Below the pieces are notes generated by a model. The model searched no databases, had not been told where the DNA came from, and worked only from the letters and a program-made list of their open reading frames with translations. The translations under genes and the position numbers were made by a program. Positions 43,884 through 56,493 of a stretch of 64,000 bases of DNA are shown here, piece by piece. The stretch covers positions 1-64,000 of the forward strand of contig JASAND010013578.1 of assembly GCA_030248195.1 (NCBI GenBank), in the 5' to 3' direction. Source of the DNA: Trissonchulus latispiculum (taxonomy: Eukaryota; Nematoda; Enoplea; Enoplida; Ironidae). Each line of letters begins with the position of its first letter. The stretch's first letter is position 1.

Positions 43884-45420
43884 AAATTGTCCTATTGTGT
43901 GAGCACCTTGGTATCGCTTAGCTTAGCTAATAGTCTCGTCTTGTATCTTTGGGCACGCAAAGTGTCACTCTTTTAAGTTCTGGGGACGCCCCTCCTTTTG
44001 CGGGTTCATTTTTTGTTTACGCTTCATAAATTCTTCGTAAATTCCTTGAGCCCGTTCAGAAAGGTTTGAAAACGTTTAGTGTAATTCTGGTTTTTTCGCC
44101 ATAAAACTACCTGATGCCTGCAATGATAGTTTCAATATTGTTCCGAGTTCTGTTATGAAATATTCGTTGAAAAATACGTGGCACTTAAAAAAGTTTGCCG
44201 TCGTCCCATGAATTTGGTTAGGGTAACCTGGTGAGATATATCGGGCCTACTCACACACTCTTTTGACCTGCTATCTTAATGCTTTTTAATCTATCATTAT
44301 ACTTTAAACACGAAATCTGTACAACAGCTTACTTTATGGAATCTTTCAATCATGCAACTTCACGACCCCACGGTTGGACATCTGAAGATGACGGATTTCT
44401 ATATGCTCCTCCCCAATATACAGGAGACTTCGAGACCAATTCTCTGAACGACTAACGGGTTAAGTTTAGTCATAGAATAAACTTAAAGGGTGAGTGGTAA
44501 GTTGCTCTTGTAGAAATGATGTATCCGGTGACTTGGGGTAATCTTTCTGCAGCTAGTCGGCCATCTCCTTTAATTTTCCTGGCAAGGCCTCAATGGTTAA
44601 ACACCTACATAAACGACACTGCAAAACAGTGGACGACCTATGTGATGCAATGCTAACACCATACTTAACATAGAACACCCCGTCATACGGGAGAGAGCAC
44701 CAATTTAATTTAGATTCAATGGTTTAGGCACAGAGCAATGCTGTAGAGAAGATAAAATTTGTAAAGGGCCCAAGTCGTAAACTTAAAAATATTTCACAAC
44801 TGACTAGAATCCAAGCAGTTTACGAAGGCGTTCAAAGTAGGTTTGTTATGTTTGGGTGAATCACGTAGTGCTGTCTGCCAGCGGTAGTAAGATATCTGTT
44901 TGTCAAAAACAGGTCTTGTCAAAATGGCGGATGAATAACAGCCTGTTTGGATAATTGATGGTCAAAATTTAAGAAATCTGTGTTATTTTTACATAGGTAT
45001 GATATAAAGTTTATTAAACGTCCTTACATATTAGTATGTTCGCTCGCCTTAAGCTATTTAAATTAGGAAGTATACATTTCTCTGCATATAATTAATTCAA
45101 AGAACATTACAAATGTAGGTTATTTTGAAAACTGGGTTAAATTTCCGTCAAACTGCAACTACAAATGAACAGGTTAAGTAGTAGTGTCATCTTGCAGTTA
45201 TATAGTTGTATAGAATACAGACTTCATTACATAAATACAGTTTCATTCCAAGATTATGTAACTTAAATTACGGTTTAGTTTCATGGCTGGTTCATAATTA
45301 TGGATCAAACACCATTCTTGTGAGAATCAAAAGCTGTTAAAAGAAGAAGAAAAGAGAATCTGAAGTTTCTACTTTTGTTAACCTTACTGCTTATGTAAAA
45401 ATTACTGGATTTGTTTGTGC
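43884..45420. other. Intergenic, no gene seen
   Basis: About 1.5 kb of AT-rich sequence without recognisable genes or repeats. Confidence 0.35.
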
Positions 45421-46010
45421 CATCTCAATTGTCGACCGATTTGTCAATATTGTGGTTGGTCAGGCCACGACGGCAGCATGCCAACAAAGACAGCATTCGA
45501 AGACGAAAATAGAGACGGAGACATTGCTACACAACGGAGAGAATCAACTACAGTCCCTCCGCTGCAGTCATGATATTTCTAGCGTGGAGGCTTCATTAGC
45601 TCCAACCCACTCAGACCATGCTGGATGCTGGATTCAACAGGACAAATTCACCGCTACATGCAGCTTTGACTCTTATATCAATGCAAATTGAATGATACCT
45701 ACTCTTGTACTTCTTGATACAGGAAGTGAGTGCACCATATTTCATCAGGACATTCTGGAGAAATTACCACAAAAAGTTCAAGACATTCTAGTTGTCAGGT
45801 TTATTATAGCTACTTCAGTAACTGGACAACCAGTCAGCTGGTTAAACACCCATTAACTGGAGTAGTGAAAGCCATGATTCATGTTGGCAATTTGCCATTG
45901 GCAAGGATAGCTTTGAGCGTGAGATTTTTGTCACCTCAAAAGTACTCTCCCCGTGGTCCTTGGACTGGATGATTTGCTGCGTCGATTCAGACCCACTGAA
46001 CTAGACTACA
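45421..46010 (+). pseudogene. Gypsy-like gag-protease remnant
   Basis: One frame near 45426-45480 reads CQYCGWSGHDGSM, a zinc knuckle with its last Cys lost. About 250 bp on, another frame reads LVLLDTGSECTIFHQD (about 45697-45750), a retropepsin active site. Stops and frame changes interrupt both. This is an old LTR-retrotransposon fragment, unrelated in sequence detail to the giant element. Confidence 0.6.
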
Positions 46011-46289
46011 GCGAAAAGTGTGCAACTGGGAATGTAGAAGTTTAACTGTTTCGGAAAAGGAAAGCTCCGGAACACCCTGTGACATTAGACCATATCCCAA
46101 TCTCCTAATGGCCCAACCGTCCAGCGTCTCCAGTGGGTCGAATATTCCATTCGACCGTGACCTCTTGGGATCAGGGTGCCTTCCTGCTGAAAGTGCTGTG
46201 TGCGTAGTTGGTGCACCAGACAGCGATGCAAAAAAGAAACTTTTCTATTATTTCCTATGTTTTCACATGCAATCTAAACTTTAAGGTGA

Positions 46290-47846
46290 AACTACTCAAT
46301 AACCGTAAAACCTACGACTTTTTAAATTTTAAAAACTAGTCAAAGCATAATGTTTAGACAATAAAATATGTAAAATCAGGGAGATTAGAGAAAGCCGGAA
46401 AAACGACCCCAAAAGTGGACCTCCCTTAACCGATCCTAATTCCTTGATTTTGAAAGTAGCTTGTGTGCACATTCAAAATGACCTCGAAACCTATAATCCG
46501 CTTTAACTGCATTGGAATTTTCCAATTAACATTTATTTAACATATTTGTTTCCAGATTTCATTATGTTGCTATGGCTGACTGAGTGACTGATTTCCAAAA
46601 AATTTAGCATGCGTAAAAATTGTTTAACGTAAAAATTCATTTTTAATTAAATTTCGAAACACAAAAGTTTAGATGTTTAATGTTTGAATATCCTAACTGA
46701 ATGCATTTTCTTCGGCTGCCTTTCTATTTAGCAGTTTACTACATACGATTGAAATACTACGCATGTGTGTGTTCCAACTTTATCTTGGGTTTTCGGGCAG
46801 TAAAGCTAATTAATAACAACGTACCTTTTCAGGTAACAATCTGATAAATCGATATTTTGGAAATTGTGGTTATAACTATAATCCGGATAACAACCCAAAC
46901 ACAATCAAAACATATCTGGTCATACCAATAAATCAGATTCTAGAGCTTGTATAAATGTTCAAGAGTATGACCCCTTGCATAACTATAACCGGAACTATCC
47001 TTTCATACTATGTCTTAAATTGGTCTACAAACTTTAAACTTTCCAACCTTTTGAAATTAGCATTTTTGATCGATGGCTACGTCATCTTAATTTAATGTGA
47101 AACAGTTCGCCACACTATTGTTCACTTTGCGTAATTTACCTCAGACTTAGGGTTTGTGTAGATGTGTTTCATAAATGTGCCGATAATTAAGCAATAAAAA
47201 TGTTCAGCCATTTTTAAATTTCAATTATATTTGTCTTTGTCCCCTTTATCAATAAATACAAATGTGATCATTGAAAGTTGTGTGAATCTTTTACATGAAG
47301 CAATAACATTTTAAATTTAAACTAACTTAGTTACTTAAATACGACCCATTGTACAGTTTATATAATTTATGCAGAAGTTTTTAAAGTACTACGCATGATG
47401 GATAACGGCAAAATGTGCAATCTTGCTCCCTCTTTTCCATAATGTGTAATAATTGAGACTTAACTGCAATTCTCTTTACATTTACAAAAGGAACAATTAA
47501 AGTGTGGCGAAGTGTCCGACTACATCTAATTTGATCTACAGTCTTTTAAGAAAGTTGCAAACTCTGCATTCGCATTCTTCCTTTATGCTCCTTCTCTCTC
47601 GACATATGATTAATTATTGTGTGATTTCAAGCAATCTTAAATTGGTCTGACATCTAAAGTTAAGTACCTGAATCAGTAGATATTTCTCTAAATCATTGTG
47701 GTAATTCCTCATTTTAGTCTTAATTTGATCCAAAAACTTCTGAGAAAGTTACAAAGTTTCAAATTTCTAGCACGGAGGGGGAGTGAAATATGAAACACCC
47801 AAGATGTACATAAGTGGAGTTTTCGTTTTAGGTGTAAGTAAAACTA
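46290..47846. other. Intergenic, no gene seen
   Basis: About 1.55 kb of AT-rich sequence. No gene, tandem repeat or element end was recognised. Confidence 0.35.
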
Positions 47847-48294
47847 CAGTCCTGGCCAGAAATAGTGTACCTATTTTCGCGAATTTTCGCAATTTCGCGA
47901 AGCCATTCGCAGCTTGCGAATGCTGAGTTTCTTCGCGAAGGTGCGAACAATTTCAAGTCTTAGCCTTCGCGCCACTGCGAAGGCATCTCCAGTAGCTTAT
48001 ATACCCTGCTGGGACTTTTAAGACAGATTGACAACTGTTGTCAGTCAGAAACCTCAATTGCACTAGCTTTTAGTAGTGGCCTTTGTATCAGTTTTAGTAG
48101 TAGCCCTGTCAGTTGTCTATGCCAAGTAAATACTGCCGTCAAGAACACTGGCCTTAGGTATAAACAAAACTGCGAATGGGTGCGAAGGGTCACAAAGGTC
48201 AGCCTTCGCAAAATTTGGCCGTTCGCACTTTCGCGAACAGGCGAACGCCATTCGCATTCGCGAAGGGTAGGTACACTATTTCTGGCCAGGACTG
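47847..48294. mobile_element. Tc1/mariner-type MITE with TTCGCGAA motifs
   Basis: 448 bp with perfect 27-bp terminal inverted repeats beginning CAGTCCTGGCCAGAAATAG, flanked by TA on both sides. Many TTCGCGAA/GCGAA motifs lie inside. The CAGT start and TA target suit the Tc1/mariner-pogo group. No transposase. Confidence 0.85.
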
Positions 48295-49003
48295 TAGGAA
48301 TGTAATTTTTGTATGGCAATATTTTAGGCGTAAGTAGGAATGTCAGTTTTGAGCTTTAGGCTTAAGCAGGATTGTGAGTTTTGTTATCCCTCGGCAAAAA
48401 GAACAAACGTTAGGCGTAAGTAGGGTAAGGTGTTAAAGTTAGATTCCATAATGCTATCCTTTCGCGAAAACGTAGCTCCGCAAACCTTGTACTCGAAAGG
48501 ACCGATATTTTGGTAAATGAAATTCAAACTTAGGTAGCCCTATTTATATATTAAAACATTAAGCGTAGTCACGACGACCAAGCGTTATGATGACAAATGT
48601 TTATATTGTTGTTCTGATATGGTGTAACCACAACGGCATTGCTATTGCTATTTAATTTACTTTATCTCACTTTACTACATTGTCATGGATAATCAGCATT
48701 TGCATGTCATCACGAAAAAGCAGTTCGCTCTGCTGGCTATTTGATTGCAGTTGCAGTGTAATGAAACATTATCTACGATTTCACATCGCAATCTCACAAG
48801 ACAATGTTTGTGTCTTCGCATGTTTTTGAATTTCATTATAACATGATTCCAACTCGTAACTTAAAGGCTAGAAAACTTTATGGCAACAAAAAGAAAATAA
48901 GTAAGAAAAAAGAAAACTTATGATTAGAACAACTAACTTCGTTCTTTCCGCATACCCTTTTTAATTCAGCAAGCTTCAAATTTGAAAATTGGCGCGCGCT
49001 TAA

Positions 49004-49983
49004 GGTGGTGATTCCTTTTGGGCACATAATGTTATTTGGCGGCGTAAATCAAGATGAAATTTGATGAAACTTTCCGAAATAAGTTCTTTTAGCGTTCTAA
49101 CACCCTCCGCGCAATCCCGATTCAAAAATTGGAGATTTCCGGGCAGAGTGGTTTTTCCCAATTTCTGAACGTTTGGCAGCTGCTATACAGTTATGACTAT
49201 ATTCATTCGAAAGATCTCATTGAGCTTCACATTTTTGCTTTTTAAAGCTAGTTTCTAGCTTTTCTCTGCCGTGAGATATAGACGTTTTTCTTGTTTTGGC
49301 GTCGAAAACTTGTCATTTTTGCAGAAATCAAATAATCCAACATTTCATGAACTACGCAAGCCGTAAAATCAAACTAAGGACGTCGATTTGAAGGTCTCGC
49401 AGGGACCAATTATCCGACGCATGATCGTCTTCCAACTGCTATCCTGTAGGCTGCTATCATAAAAATGTAGTTTTTGCAAAAACACGACCAATTTGCTTCC
49501 AAAGACTGTGGAGCATTCACCATGCAATCTGGAGGGCTGCTACTGAACAAATGTGTTCGGCACAAATATACCCAGGGACGATTTTTTAGTTGCCCCGATT
49601 GCTGCTTTCTAGCTAAAGTAATCGCTTGACAAATTTGGAAAAAGTAGGCAAAATCCAGGTTACGCTCACATTTCAGCTTATTTCTCTATAACGAAGATCG
49701 ATTTCACAATAAATAAAAAATCGTCCCCAGCTATTTGATGGAGGTATCGAATGGTATAACCGATGTCTCGCGAAAAAATTTACTTGAGTCTGCAAAAATT
49801 CTGGAAAATTATGCTTCTTCTAAAATGTGTTAAAAATATTTAAAAAAGAAACATTAGTTTCGTGGCATGCATTAAAAAGAGAAAATGTTTAGCTACATTT
49901 TGATATAAAAATGTCTTCTTAACTCCAAGTAATGAATGAGTAATAATGGTGTAAACTTTATGTGACCAAAGGGAATCACCACC
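49004..49983. mobile_element. TTAA-flanked MITE-like element
   Basis: 980 bp with inverted ends GGTGGTGATTCCTTTTGG and GGTGGTGATTCCCTTTGG (right end complemented), each preceded by TTAA as piggyBac-like targets. The ends are related to those at 33317 and 36347. No long ORF. Confidence 0.7.
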
Positions 49984-50280
49984 TTAAACCTATCATTGTA
50001 CTTTAATCGTTATTTTAATAATTGATAGTAACCTTAGCAATTATGTAAACGCTGAGCTAAAAAGACTGCAACGAATGTTACACAGAAATTAAAATAAAAG
50101 TGGTTGATAGGGTAGCCATCAAGCTCAATGAGTCAACTAATAGGGATTTAGTAATTTAGTAGTTTAGTAATTATTTAGGAATAATGCGAAACAATCATAA
50201 AAGCATGTGTTAGGTTCACATTTGAAAGTTTCTCTGACTTAGGCCCCAAAACTTAAATTTAATTTGATGTAGTACGCAAA

Positions 50281-50661
50281 ATGTTTCATTCAAAATGTTT
50301 CATTTATTGTAATTATTGCTCACATTGCTGTGTCGAAATGTCTGACAACTCTGATTTTTCAAGTGCTGTCTTAGGCTATCATAGACCAAGACATATTCCA
50401 CTCGTTTCACAGTACAGCCGCGCAAAACATCTACACGAATTGTATATTAGTTATCCAGTTTCTAGTGAAAAAATATTCATTGAAGATGCTATGTTGTCTC
50501 TATATTGTAATAAATTGAATGCCAAACGCAGTGTTAAACCTGGTAAAGTGTACAAGCTTCTATATACCTTATTTTTTGAAAAACGTACATTATTTATTTA
50601 TCATCAATTACTGGGTTTGAAATTTAAGCAGGTACACAGTGTTCTGGCTTTTCAACAGTGA
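50281..50661 (+). pseudogene. Hypothetical ORF, unknown
   Basis: A 126-codon ORF. The part from about residue 30 has a protein-like look (SEKIFIEDAMLSLYCNKL, KPGKVYKLLYTLFFEKR). It recurs in the right arm at 63747-63968 and beyond, shortened by the window end. I do not recognise it; it may be part of a mobile element or a broken host gene. Confidence 0.3.
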
Positions 50662-51192
50662 GCCTGGATGAAGTCTTCGATACACTTTAACACAGAGATG
50701 CGGAAATATACAAATCCTTATTTTTATAAAAAATTGATTAAGCTTTTTGTGCTTAGCAAAACAATGGATCATGTTCGTGGGTATTTGGGGATGAAGCTTA
50801 ACTGAGCAGACAAAATTTGATACGCTGGTGTAAAATCCAAAGGATCCTAAGGGTTACTGCCTTTAACGAAGATTCTGTATCAGTTTGCATGACACGTGCG
50901 ACGGTTGAGCTCACAAACTTGTTTATGTTGGTTTTACTGTTCTCTACCTGCCCGAACTGCTTATATACTAGTGTCACTACAATTATATTATTCCTAAATA
51001 GAGTGCTGTTGAATTGCTTTTTACAGACACTTGTAGTTTATATTATTTCATTGTCTGGGGGAGTGTGTATAAAGATATGTTAAAGGACTGTAATTTATTT
51101 GATCTGAGTATACTTTATTTTCTATCACTAACAAAATGTGACGGGAAATAAAGGATAAGACGAATGATGTTCCTGTTGCCAAATTTTGCGGT

Positions 51193-51429
51193 TTGCGTGC
51201 GAAAATGTACAGTATATCCTGTGGAAATGAGGCAAATAAACAGTTAAAATATGTTGGGAAAAGGTATTTGAAACATGAGGATTATATTCGTGTATTTTGT
51301 GAAAAGGCCACTGGTCAAGACAGAATGACTATGACTAAAGGTAGCAGGCATCAAATATACTCCATATCCTCTAACAAAATAGCTTATCTGCTTGATGATA
51401 AACCTTATGTATTCGACGATGCCATTTAG
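51193..51429 (+). pseudogene. Possible Polinton-type DNA polymerase B C-terminal fragment
   Basis: A 78-codon ORF. The pattern around KMYSIS, KQLKYVGKRYLKHEDY, SRHQIYSISSNKIA and LDDKPYVFDDAI, with its end at a stop, resembles in my judgement the C-terminal end of protein-primed type B DNA polymerases of Polinton/Maverick elements. The match is by pattern only. A full copy would be over 1000 residues, so this is debris. The right arm has a copy at 62976-63212. Confidence 0.35.
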
Positions 51430-52044
51430 AGTTACGCATGTGGACATTATAAAATTACTTGAAATGTTTTACATGTTTATTTATTGCTATATCAATTAAA
51501 TTGAACAAGGAAAAAGTAGTTCAGTTGGAATTATTAGCAGGGATAGCCTTTTGCTCGTGTTGGTATTCGTTAATTGATAGGCTCGGTAAGCAGAACAGTA
51601 TCGGTTCCTTCCTTGAGTATATGGTCTGCCCAACATACTCCACTCTCCATTTGCATCGTCGTAGTATTGCCCCTGCTTCCATTATCCGAACAATGACTTT
51701 TCGCTTCATGAATCGTTTCCTAAGATTCCACTGACCAGTGCCCTTGGTGATTATGATCTGAACAATGTTGTTTTGAAATTATAGTAGAAATTTCATCAAG
51801 GAATTGATTCCATGTCATTGAGCTGCTATCACATTATAGACCGGTTTGCATTGTTACGTATTTGATGCCTGCTGTTGCTTGATTCATAGTGAGATCAGAA
51901 AATGTATGACGTACTCGGAGGAAATAATGATTATCGGAATTACAAAAACCTTGTTGTTTAATAAAAATTGTTGTTACCAGCGTGTCGTTGACAAGTATGA
52001 CCCGAAGCGTTTTAAATTTTGCTGCGTTCAAGTTGTATAAAATT

Positions 52045-55000
52045 TGAATGTCAAAAACAAACTAATTATTTCAAGATTAGATTTGCCACCTCCTAGTGTT
52101 TTCCTAATTTCCTGATTAACTGGTACATCCGCCTTATTACAAATTTGCTGCAAAATTGTATACTAAAGATGCAAGATTTTGCATAGTTTTCAAAGCCATT
52201 CAGAGATTCTTTAACGTTTATACCTAACCCCTACTATGAATATTAATGACTATGTTTGACTATTTAAATGTCCGAAATAGAAGTTTGTAAGACTACTTCT
52301 TCTTTCCTTGAGACCTTGAGTGCTGCTCAGTTATACGCTAAAACTTGTTGTTTGCCCACACTTCAGCACTGTAGTGACTGCACATGGCATTCAAACGTCT
52401 TCACATTTTGTTTTGTCCGATACAAACTGTACCGTGTGGAACTCATGGATCTGTCAGATCTCTGATTATTTCCTACTGTATTCTCTGCACTCCAAGTTAC
52501 CTAGTAAATCTTATCTTAGTTTAAATTATTTTAAATTAGCCAATTTGTGCGAGAAAATCTTTCTAAATAGATATTAGTTATCAGTCTGCGGTTTGCGTCT
52601 CTACTATCCCTGCCACATTTTGGCGCGCTGAGTTAAAGTTAGGGAAATTGACTGAGCGGATTAAAATCTTTTAGCCAGCACCTGAACCGGAAATCAACGT
52701 AAATAAAAAAGTCATACCACAAAGCACTCATAAAGTGGTAGGACTGTCATGCATAAGTCTGTGGGAATTCTATGTAATGCCCGCGACCATGAACGAAACG
52801 TATCAAGATATCCAGGCTCTCTTGAATACCGGTGTCTACAAAAAATTTGCTCTGGTACTGTTTATCTCTCAAGCGATCAGTTACAGTAGCTGTGTTGCCA
52901 AAATCGCTCCTGAACAACCGTTGGACGTCCAGCTCGATTTCCTGCTGAAGGGCGAACTGAATTTCCCAACCTATCTCATTCAACTGGAGGGTCCTGTAGC
53001 AGGCGAAATCGCACAAATCATGAGAGCTCAATTGCTTCCTCCGATGGATTAAGATAGTTCTGTACGAGCTTGCTTTGCGTCGTTCGATGTTGGATGCCAA
53101 GCCGAGCCAGTTCCACGTCCGATTACTTCTGTATTAATATCTACCGAAGCATAAACCGAACCTGAAAGATGATATTCCTGTATCGGAGTATACAATATCT
53201 CTAGAAGCGGAGTTAAATCAACTGTGTACGACTCGTCAACTACGGCTTACGCTAAAAACGAACCTGTGCAAATGGAAACACCTTCAGTAAATGAAAACTT
53301 CCGAAACACCTACATCCGAAACCGATGATGACATCAGTGATGCATCTGAAGTGAATCGTGCGCCGCAAATTCAGACCCGATTGTTCCAAACTCAGCCCCA
53401 GTACCGGACTGTTCTCTCATAATTGATCAAAATTCATCAATGTCCGTTTTCAAATACCTCTCTGCCTTTTACATCGAGGGCATTAAATTCAGACGTGCTA
53501 TTGAAGCCATCTTGTACATCTTACCATTCGAGTTAGCTGACATCTGCCATACCGTAATGAACCAAGCTGCTTGGATGTTAATGCCGTCCGATACTTTCGA
53601 TGCCATCAAGCGATATATTTCGGACCCAGATCAAATAACCATCTTGTTCGTCTCTTTGATCAAAATTTCTTTACTAAGCATTCTAAGCCCATCGTTTACG
53701 ATGTCCTGAACTCGCTGAAGGATCGACAAACTGTATTTGATGACGAAGCTATTTTATATACGGACGTGGTATGGAATTGACACTTCTATGACCGTTTCCT
53801 GTGTGCCTAGAACGTGAACTATATTACATGAATTTAGCTATGTCCGATGTGTTAGCGGTGACCCACTTTGCTCCCGCCGTTCTCCAATCGCTGTCGGACC
53901 CGACTTCCATTTCATCTTCTTCCGAACGATCGTCTACATCACGGATGTGGCCATGGGTTTTGTCTCCGCTTCGGTAATGCCGACGCGAAGAAGGTGAATC
54001 AGCTCCAAACCCGATGTGAGGCAAAAGAATCGATTCGCTGTCCACGCCCTTCTGTCCATTCGGTACGCTGATCAGTACGCTGTGGTGCTTTGTATCCTGG
54101 TAGTGGATGTGAACAATTATCGCTAATCAGAGAGCACTATGCGGCTCTGGTCATTGTGCTCGCAACCCAATGTTCCCACGCAACGAAGTTCATCACCACA
54201 ATTTCACCTCGGCTCTCGGCTGGACTATCTGGCAAACCAGGTAGGTCCCACCAACTGCCTGATCCAGAATCTCCGGGAAACTGGAAAATCGTCTGGTTTC
54301 TCTACATAAACGAAATGCTCCAATTTCCATGCTGGCTGGCCGGACTAAAACTCATTTAAATGAAAATGGAATCACCAGATTCATCCGGATCCTACTACAG
54401 CACATACCTCAGATCAGCGTAGACTTTTAAGAATAAATATCCTGTTTGCTACCATACATGTGCTTGGGGAGGTTGGGGGGGGTCACCCCCCCAGACCTGG
54501 ACCTCCGCCTCAAGAGGGGTCCCTCACCCCCCAGAATCCGGAGTTTTCGGTTTTTGGGCAAAAAACCGGAAAAAACCTGTTGTCCAGCGGCTTTGGAGCG
54601 TCGGCTCCCCCCCCCCCCCCCCAGAACTTTCCCTCTTGCACATGTCTGTTTGCTACTGTTACTCATATGGTAAGAACCTTGTCTAACACTAGCTCAATCA
54701 GTGTAGTCCTTTTAAATTTGTCGAATTGTCCGTTCGTGTCTTCTGCCGGTTTCTAACCAATCAGTTGTGTCTGTTAAGATTTTAGGATTGCACAGTATTA
54801 TTTCTATTTTTGTGCATGCACGGAGCGATAATGTGATCCGAAACATAGTCTATTATTTTTAATTCTGCTGCGTCTAGTTTTACAAAAACTTATATCAGAA
54901 GCAAATTATTAGGTTTCCACCTTCTCGTATTTTCCTACTTAGCTCATTGATTGGGTGTCTCCGCGTCGTTCCACAAATTTGCTGCAAAATTGTTGCACTG

Positions 55001-55240
55001 AAGTTACGTGTTTTTTCCAAAGTTTTCGCGTTTTTTTTTCGTTTTCAGTCATGTTTCGCGCTTATTCCATATCCCCTACAATGAATATTAATGTTTAATT
55101 ATTTAAACGTCCGAAATAATAGTTTACTGAAACTGCTTCTTCTTTCCTGATACAGCTCTGTACTGTAGTGACTGCACAGGACATCTATGTTTTGCCAGAT
55201 TTTGTTTTGTCCGATACAAAGTGTGCCGTCATTCATCTCA
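52045..55240 (+). mobile_element. Decayed LTR-like element
   Basis: Two direct repeats of about 400 bp (52045-52470 and 54865-55240) share blocks such as ACAAATTTGCTGCAAAATTG, ATGAATATTAATG and TTTGTTTTGTCCGATACAAA, with 70-80% identity by eye. They look like old LTRs. Between them are frame-broken coding stretches (52735-53052; 53440-53780, where one frame passes into another near 53645). No protein family was recognised. The unit is in both arms of the inverted duplication. Confidence 0.5.
54453..54648. mobile_element. hAT-like MITE, CAKACATGTGC family
   Basis: 196 bp, ends CATACATGTGC and the complement of CAGACATGTGC, with a perfect 8-bp target duplication TTTGCTAC (54445-54452, 54649-54656). 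It contains C and G runs. The family also occurs at 31637-32231 and, as the inverted-arm partner, at 59767-59956. Confidence 0.85.
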
Positions 55241-55383
55241 TCTGTCAAGGAAAATTAGAGAAGGGACTGCTGTGGATTATTGTCGTGAGAATGGCATTTT
55301 TGGCGCCTAACAGGCCTCAGACGCATTTTCAGCCCTTCACTTCGAGAGAATAAAAGGAAACGACTGCTACTTGTCCGCTTGGA

Positions 55384-55436
55384 CGGGGGGGGGGGGAAAA
55401 AGGAGGGGGGGGGGAAGGAGGGGGGGGGGGGGGGGT
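55384..55436 (+). repeat. Poly-G tract
   Basis: Several G runs of 10-17 bases separated by short A/G spacers. It could form G-quadruplex DNA. It lies just inside the spacer and has no partner by the right arm. Run lengths may be affected by sequencing error. Confidence 0.7.
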
Positions 55437-55756
55437 CACTTGCTGGCTGGACATTTGGCTGCTTACTCTTGGTTGCTTGCCATAAGAAAACCCCTTTCAA
55501 GGACTTCATTTCGGAAGTACATCGCCAATTTCCTGTCGTGTGAACTGACTTTAGTTTACATTGCTTGTTCATGTTTGTAACACATGTTAAGGTATATATG
55601 TTATTGCATGTTACATATGTGTATTTAGTTCCGACAACCACATTTACACCTGCTTGTCATGTTGCGGTGATTAATTATTATGTAACAGTTGTGCAGTTTT
55701 GGTTTGCAATCAGTTTAGTACATATTATCACTAGTACAAGAAATCACTATTTGTAA

Positions 55757-55936
55757 GGTGTGCGCCTCCCAGAGTAGAGCGTTTTGCAGTAACCCTTCAG
55801 TTTAGTAAGGTGTGCGCCTACCGGAGTAGAGCGTTTTACAGTATGGCCTCAGTTTTGTAAGGTGTGCGCCTACCGGAGTAGAGCATTTCTGACGATTGCG
55901 AAAATTTGTAAGGTGTGCGCCTACCGGAGTATCACC
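55757..55936. repeat. 52-bp tandem repeat with conserved 22-bp core
   Basis: Three and a half units of 51-52 bp. Each starts with AAGGTGTGCGCCTACCGGAG followed by a variable half (first unit CTCCCAGAG). The core is far better conserved than the spacers. It lies about 150 bp upstream of the ZP-protein exon. Confidence 0.8.
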
Positions 55937-56083
55937 GGACAGAGGTATGAACCGTGCATAAGCGAGAATTGCAAAGTTACAATTGCAAAGTTGCAATTAC
56001 AATTTCAAAGCCCATCCACATAAATTGCTGAAGTGATAGTGTTAACAGTTAACTGATAGCATACTACTGTCGTCATTTTTCAG

Positions 56084-56207
56084 TGTTTCAACGTTAATCG
56101 CCGGAAACGAAGCATCGACAAACTCTTGGATACCTCGCTGAAAAAGGACGCTGGCGGCCAGAAAGAATTTGTCCTAACCAAATACATCATTGTTGAAGAT
56201 CGCAGAG
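56084..56207 (+). CDS. ZP-domain-type protein, penultimate exon
   Basis: A 124-bp exon between a 3' splice site (CATTTTTCAG ending at 56083) and a donor (GTATAT at 56208). Its frame begins with a Cys and then has the furin-type site RRKRS. In ZP-domain proteins a furin site follows the last ZP cysteine and precedes the membrane anchor; here the anchor is in the next exon, and the phase joins (AGA G + GT). Earlier exons are not found in the window; the inverted duplication begins upstream. Confidence 0.6.
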
Positions 56208-56493
56208 GTATATATACCTACAATGTCATCTACTTATCAGTTATTAACTACCTAAAAGCATCACCTTAAATCTGGACTAAATTAATTTTAAACGTTGGAA
56301 AATTCAGTTTCGCGGGCCTTGGCTTTGCAGAAATACATTTAAGGGATCCAAGGCAAATTTCTTCACTTCTCGTAAAGTTGGTTGTCAGTTATTACCGGAA
56401 CTGCCTTAATTCCAAGACGACATAACTCATAAGACACTACTAAAATGTACTATGTTCATTTATGAATTTCCACTTTGATTTTCACTTTTTTAG

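Larger units (their letters stand above)
50412..55240. repeat. Left arm of large inverted duplication
   Basis: This 4.83-kb segment recurs inverted at about 59170-64000 with high identity, differing by scattered substitutions and short indels. The outer limit is unknown, since the right arm runs off the window. The arm holds an old LTR-like pair, decayed ORFs, a hAT MITE and a polymerase-like fragment. The same MITE with the same target duplication is in both arms, so duplication came after that insertion. Confidence 0.85.

Noticed and set aside
53824..54045. Minus-strand acidic ORF
   Set aside because: It lies opposite coding-like debris of the LTR-like element and has no matching start or domain.
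54427..54756. Pro-rich and Gly-rich ORFs
   Set aside because: They translate the C/G-run-bearing hAT MITE; the inverted arm has the same artefacts.
55757..55936. CRISPR-like array
   Set aside because: The repeats are in animal nuclear DNA, the spacers are related to one another, and no cas genes are near; it is a tandem repeat.
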